64,000 nucleotides of DNA from Mesorhizobium sp. L-8-3. Lineage in GTDB: Bacteria > Pseudomonadota > Alphaproteobacteria > Rhizobiales > Rhizobiaceae. This document shows positions 60,794 to 64,000 of this stretch, in pieces. Each line of letters begins with the position of its first letter. Within the stretch, counting starts at the first letter, position 1. The stretch lies in assembly GCF_016756615.1 (NCBI RefSeq), contig NZ_AP023262.1:1486501-1550500 (forward strand). Direction: 5' to 3'. The notes beneath the pieces were generated by a model, which was given only the letters and a program-made list of their open reading frames with translations, was not told where the DNA came from and did no database searches. Both the position numbers and the translations under genes were made by a program.

Positions 60794-61971
60794 CCTTGGA
60801 AGGCCACATTCGAGAACTTCTTTCACAGATGGAGGCGGACGGCCTCTACAAGTCCGAGCGCGTCATCACCTCTCCTCAGTCCGCCGAGATCGAGGTCGGC
60901 GGCAGGAAACTGCTCAATTTCTGCGCCAACAACTATCTCGGGCTTGCAGATAGCGTGGACTTGCAGGCGGCTGCGAAGGCCGCGCTCGACCGTTATGGTT
61001 ATGGCATGGCCTCGGTGCGCTTCATCTGCGGCACCCAAGAGGAGCACAAACAGCTCGAGACGAAGATATCCAGCTTCCTTGGCATGGAGGACACGATCCT
61101 CTACGGCTCGTGCTTCGATGCCAATGGAGGCCTGTTCGAGACGCTGCTTGGCGAGGAAGACGCGATCATCTCCGACGCACTCAACCATGCCTCGATCATC
61201 GACGGCGTGCGGCTGTCGAAGGCCAAGCGCCTTCGCTACGCCAACAACGACATGGGTGCCTTGGAGGAAGAACTGAAGAAAGCCGAGGGAAGCCGCTTCA
61301 AACTCATCGCCACGGACGGCGTCTTCTCGATGGACGGCATCATCGCGAACCTCAAGGGTGTGTGCGACCTCGCCGAAAAATACGAGGCGATGGTGATGGT
61401 GGACGACAGCCACGCGGTCGGTTTTGTCGGAAAACATGGCCGCGGTTCGGCCGAGCATTGCGGCGTCGAGGGCAGGGTAGACATCATCACTGGAACGTTG
61501 GGCAAGGCTTTGGGTGGCGCTTCAGGCGGCTATACAAGCGCCAGCAAGCCGGTGGTGGAGTGGCTGCGCCAGCGTTCGCGGCCCTATCTCTTTTCCAACA
61601 CGCTGATGCCGGCGATCGCTGCGGCGTCGCTCGAGGTCTTCGACATTATCGAGAGGGGTGACGCGCTGCGGAAGCGGCTCTACCAGAATGCAGAGCGGTT
61701 TCGCTCGGGCATGACCAAGCTTGGCTTCACGTTGGCGGGCGCCGATCACCCGATCATCCCGGTGATGATCGGAGATGCGGCGCTGGCGTCGCGCATGGCG
61801 GAAATGATGCTTGAGCGCGGCATCTATGTGATCGGCTTCTCTTTCCCCGTGGTGCCGAAGGGTCAGGCGCGCATCCGTACCCAGATGTCCGCCGCCCACT
61901 CCACCGCCGACATCGACCGCGCGGTGACGGTGTTCGGCGAGGTGGGCAAGGAACTCGGCATCATTTCCTGA
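60784..61971 (+). CDS. kbl: 2-amino-3-ketobutyrate CoA ligase (glycine C-acetyltransferase)
   Basis: A 395-residue PLP enzyme of the alpha-oxoamine synthase family. It shows [46 protein letters not shown], and the Schiff-base lysine near residue 241 in [15 protein letters not shown]. It cleaves 2-amino-3-ketobutyrate with CoA into glycine and acetyl-CoA. ATG 60784 overlaps the thrB end. The threonine dehydrogenase that supplies its substrate is encoded 11 bases downstream. Confidence 0.95.
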   Translation: MAMTLEGHIRELLSQMEADGLYKSERVITSPQSAEIEVGGRKLLNFCANNYLGLADSVDLQAAAKAALDRYGYGMASVRFICGTQEEHKQLETKISSFLGMEDTILYGSCFDANGGLFETLLGEEDAIISDALNHASIIDGVRLSKAKRLRYANNDMGALEEELKKAEGSRFKLIATDGVFSMDGIIANLKGVCDLAEKYEAMVMVDDSHAVGFVGKHGRGSAEHCGVEGRVDIITGTLGKALGGASGGYTSASKPVVEWLRQRSRPYLFSNTLMPAIAAASLEVFDIIERGDALRKRLYQNAERFRSGMTKLGFTLAGADHPIIPVMIGDAALASRMAEMMLERGIYVIGFSFPVVPKGQARIRTQMSAAHSTADIDRAVTVFGEVGKELGIIS

Positions 61972-61982
61972 GGAACGACAAT

Positions 61983-63017
61983 ATGTCCAACATGATGCGG
62001 GCCCTCGTTAAGGCAAAGGCCGAACCCGGCATATGGATGGAGCCCGTGCCGATCCCCGAGATCGGCCCGAACGACGTGCTGATCAAGGTGAAAAAGTCGG
62101 CCATCTGCGGCACCGACGTGCATATCTACAACTGGGACCAATGGGCGCAGAAAACCGTGCCCGTGCCGATGGTGACCGGCCATGAATTCGTCGGCGAAGT
62201 CGCCGATTTCGGCAAGGCGGTGACGGAATACCGCATCGGCCAGCGCGTCTCGGGCGAGGGGCACATCGTCTGCGGCCACTGCCGCAACTGCCGCGCGGGC
62301 AGGGGCCATCTCTGCCGCAACACGCTTGGCGTCGGCGTAAACCGGCCGGGGGCTTTCGCCGAGTACCTCGCCATTCCGCAGCACAATGTCGTGCCGATCC
62401 CCGACGATATTCCCGACGAGGTCGCGGCAATCTTCGATCCGCTCGGCAACGCCGTCCATACCGCGCTCTCCTTCGATCTTGTGGGCGAGGATGTGCTGGT
62501 CACCGGCGCCGGGCCGATCGGAATCATGGGCGCGCTGGTGGCGCAGGCGGTCGGGGCCCGCAAGGTGGTGATCACCGACATCAACCCTTCCAGGCTCGAA
62601 CTGGCGCGGAAGATGAAGATCCATCACGTCGTCGATGCCTCCAGGGAAAAGCTGCGAGAGGTGATGCGCGAGGAGGGCATGACCGAAGGTTTCGACGTCG
62701 GTCTCGAAATGTCAGGCTCCGCCGCAGCATTCCGCGACATGATCGACACGATGAACAATGGCGGCAAGATCGCCATCCTCGGCATCGCGCCGACCGGCTT
62801 CGAAATCGACTGGAACAAGGTCATTTTCAAGATGCTGACGCTGAAGGGCATCTACGGCCGCGAGATGTTCGAGACCTGGTACAAGATGATCGCGCTCGTA
62901 CAGGGGCCGCTCGACGTCTCCGGGCTGATCACTCATCGCATCGGCATCGACGATTTTCAGACCGGCTTCGACGCGATGCGCAGCGGCAATTCCGGCAAGG
63001 TGGTGATGGATTGGTGA
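61983..63017 (+). CDS. tdh: L-threonine 3-dehydrogenase
   Basis: A 344-residue zinc medium-chain dehydrogenase. The catalytic zinc site is visible in [17 protein letters not shown] and TGHEFVGEV, the structural zinc cysteines in [15 protein letters not shown], and the NAD fold in [16 protein letters not shown]. It oxidises threonine to 2-amino-3-ketobutyrate for Kbl. It ends the nine-gene operon and completes a path from homoserine to glycine. Confidence 0.95.
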   Translation: MSNMMRALVKAKAEPGIWMEPVPIPEIGPNDVLIKVKKSAICGTDVHIYNWDQWAQKTVPVPMVTGHEFVGEVADFGKAVTEYRIGQRVSGEGHIVCGHCRNCRAGRGHLCRNTLGVGVNRPGAFAEYLAIPQHNVVPIPDDIPDEVAAIFDPLGNAVHTALSFDLVGEDVLVTGAGPIGIMGALVAQAVGARKVVITDINPSRLELARKMKIHHVVDASREKLREVMREEGMTEGFDVGLEMSGSAAAFRDMIDTMNNGGKIAILGIAPTGFEIDWNKVIFKMLTLKGIYGREMFETWYKMIALVQGPLDVSGLITHRIGIDDFQTGFDAMRSGNSGKVVMDW

Positions 63018-63217
63018 ATGCAGCGCTTGGCCTCCTCTAGGGTTCGCCCCCGGTGGCAGGAACGCCCGGCCGCCGCGCGATTTTCGAATTCCGGGGGACG
63101 ATGACGTCGCTTTGTCATGAGGGGCACCGAATCCAGACTCGATCGCCATCTGGAGCGCCCGCCGCTGACAGCGCGCAGTCGTGTTGAGGCATTCTGCTAC
63201 GGACTGGGTAAGCAGGA

Positions 63218-63469
63218 ATGAAGACTCAAATAGTGGTAGTTGGCGGTGGGGCTGGAGGTCTCGAACTCGTGCGGCGGCTCGGAGCATGGCTCGGCCGTAA
63301 GGATTTCGACATTATTCTTGTGGAGCGGAACCACACCCATGTCTGGAAACCGCTCCTCCATGAGGTCGCGGCCGGTTCACTCGATGCAAATCTTGATGAA
63401 GTCGGCTATCGCAGCCACGGGCATCGTTGAGGCTACCGTTTCTTCTACGGGTCTTTGGAGGCCATCGAT
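63218..63469 (+). pseudogene. Type II NADH dehydrogenase, N-terminal fragment with an in-frame stop
   Basis: The sequence starts [20 protein letters not shown], the FAD-binding start of NDH-2, followed by [20 protein letters not shown] and [15 protein letters not shown] at 63428-63430 then stands where the family has Trp (HGHRWGYRFFYG), and the same frame goes on with GYRFFYGSLEAIDR. About 84 of over 400 residues are present before the frame runs into IS66 transposase sequence. It is non-functional. The 200 bases upstream hold no other gene. Confidence 0.75.
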
Positions 63470-63691
63470 CGGAAGAACGCGCTCTTCGCGGGGCACGACG
63501 CCGGAGCCGAGAACTGGGCAACCATCGCCTCGCTCATCGAAACCTGCAAACTCAATGCCGTCGATCCGCTGGCCTATTTGACCGCGACGCTCACCGCCAT
63601 CGTCAACGGTCACAGGCAGAGTTGCATCGATGAGCTTTTGCCGTGGAATTATTTGGACGAACAAACGGCTGAAGTCTGCTGTTGGCCCTAA
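63467..63691 (+). pseudogene. 3' end of an IS66-family transposase (TnpC remnant)
   Basis: In the same frame as the NDH-2 fragment the sequence becomes RKNALFAGHDAGAENWA, SLIETCKLNAVDPLAYLTAT and IVNGHRQSCIDELLPWNY, which is the conserved C-terminus of IS66 TnpC. The following bases (CGCAACGCTTCA at about 63701-63712) resemble an IS66 end. Only the last 70 residues remain, joined directly to NDH-2, so a deletion or recombination fused them. Confidence 0.75.
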
Positions 63692-64000
63692 GCAGCCGTC
63701 ACGCAACGCTTCACCTCGTAGGCCGAACCGCTCCCCGGTTCAGAATCTGATTTCGCCATGCGCTTGGTGTGACGCCGAGAAGCGATGCTAATACGCGCGC
63801 GAATGTTGGGAGCTTGTGAAACTGCATGGTACGATAGCGGACACCTGTTTAATGCGACGGCTTGCCACAGACGCCCTGTTCTCCCCGACTTAGGAAAAGC
63901 CGGCATGCGGCGCGATACCATGCTCACCTGGAGGGGCTAATCACGCGCGTCGGGCACCTTCGAAGGAGAGCAGTCCCAGCAATGGGCTGAGACTGCGGCA
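63692..64000. other. Right-hand edge with no supported intact gene
   Basis: Leftward translation between about 63840 and 63710 gives FARVLASLLGVTPSAWRN, which resembles the end of an AraC-type regulator, but only about 40 residues are present before a stop upstream. This may be a remnant cut by the IS66 end. From 63970 on, GCAGTC and GACTGC can form a stem around a CCCAGCAATGGG inner stem; no known riboswitch could be assigned. Confidence 0.3.

Noticed and set aside
63950..64000. GGGCTGAGA near the right edge as part of a thiamine-pyrophosphate riboswitch
   Set aside because: The conserved partner GGGGTGC strand is absent, and the rest of the aptamer would lie outside the window. The symmetry seen is a plain stem.
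1..64000. Search for tRNA genes, attachment-site repeats, integrase and CRISPR arrays
   Set aside because: None was found by reading both strands, so the ICE boundaries and integration site are left open.

Overview
The window is GC-rich (about 60-65%) and looks alphaproteobacterial, most likely Hyphomicrobiales/Rhizobiales of the Mesorhizobium or Phyllobacteriaceae kind. Evidence for this is a rhizobial-style ICE backbone (RepA-like initiator, DUF2840, TraF, DUF736, relaxase, TraG, trb operon ending in DUF2274), an APH-type homoserine kinase, and many amino-acid ABC transporters and Lrp/LysR regulators. No rRNA, tRNA, CRISPR array, integrase or attachment site was found, so the ends of the mobile element cannot be placed.

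Layout. (1) 1-2.06 kb: 3' end of an amino-acid ABC ATPase, a DoeB/aspartoacylase-type deacylase and a convergent GNAT. (2) 2.3-7.6 kb: a LuxI/LuxR pair, a small XRE regulator with a double palindromic operator, then three amino-acid enzymes: a threonine-synthase-like protein broken by a 1-nt frameshift, a cysteine-synthase-fold PLP enzyme, and a PduX-like GHMP kinase. This looks like a regulated pathway that phosphorylates a hydroxy amino acid and replaces the phosphate. (3) 8.0-28.8 kb: core of a Tn4371-like conjugative element: AlpA-type HTH, replication initiator with iteron-like repeats, traF, lytic transglycosylase, candidate oriT, relaxase, a Phd/VapC toxin-antitoxin pair, traG, copG, lysR (with an IS5 scar in front), then trbBCDEJKLFGI and DUF2274 with stop/start overlaps. 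(4) 28.8-30.4 kb: two divergent uncharacterised genes. (5) 30.4-34.4 kb: a SAM methyltransferase and a siderophore/metal ABC importer with a cluster of homopolymer frameshifts. (6) 34.4-47.6 kb: amino-acid/organic-acid metabolism: GNAT, M20 deacylase, GhrA-like reductase, cupin, two beta-decarboxylating dehydrogenases, aldehyde dehydrogenase, class III aminotransferase, a long-type DapD, and a leftward DadA-like oxidase/EamA/tartrate-DH-like/Lrp operon. (7) 47.8-50.7 kb: a second iron-type ABC importer, lying between diverged direct repeats. (8) 51.6-63.0 kb: a nine-gene operon: peptide-type ABC importer, FAD oxidoreductase, ThrC, ThrB, Kbl, Tdh. (9) 63.2-64 kb: an NDH-2 fragment joined to the 3' end of an IS66 transposase.

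How it works together: the trb/tra block is a complete mating-pair formation and DNA-processing set, and the flanks carry cargo-like nutrition genes. The last operon encodes all steps from homoserine through phosphohomoserine and threonine to 2-amino-3-ketobutyrate and glycine plus acetyl-CoA, next to an importer and an oxidase that could deliver the entry compound. Scars (IS5, IS66, duplicated promoter block) point to repeated rearrangement. Several frameshifts fall in or near short homopolymers and may be assembly errors rather than decay.
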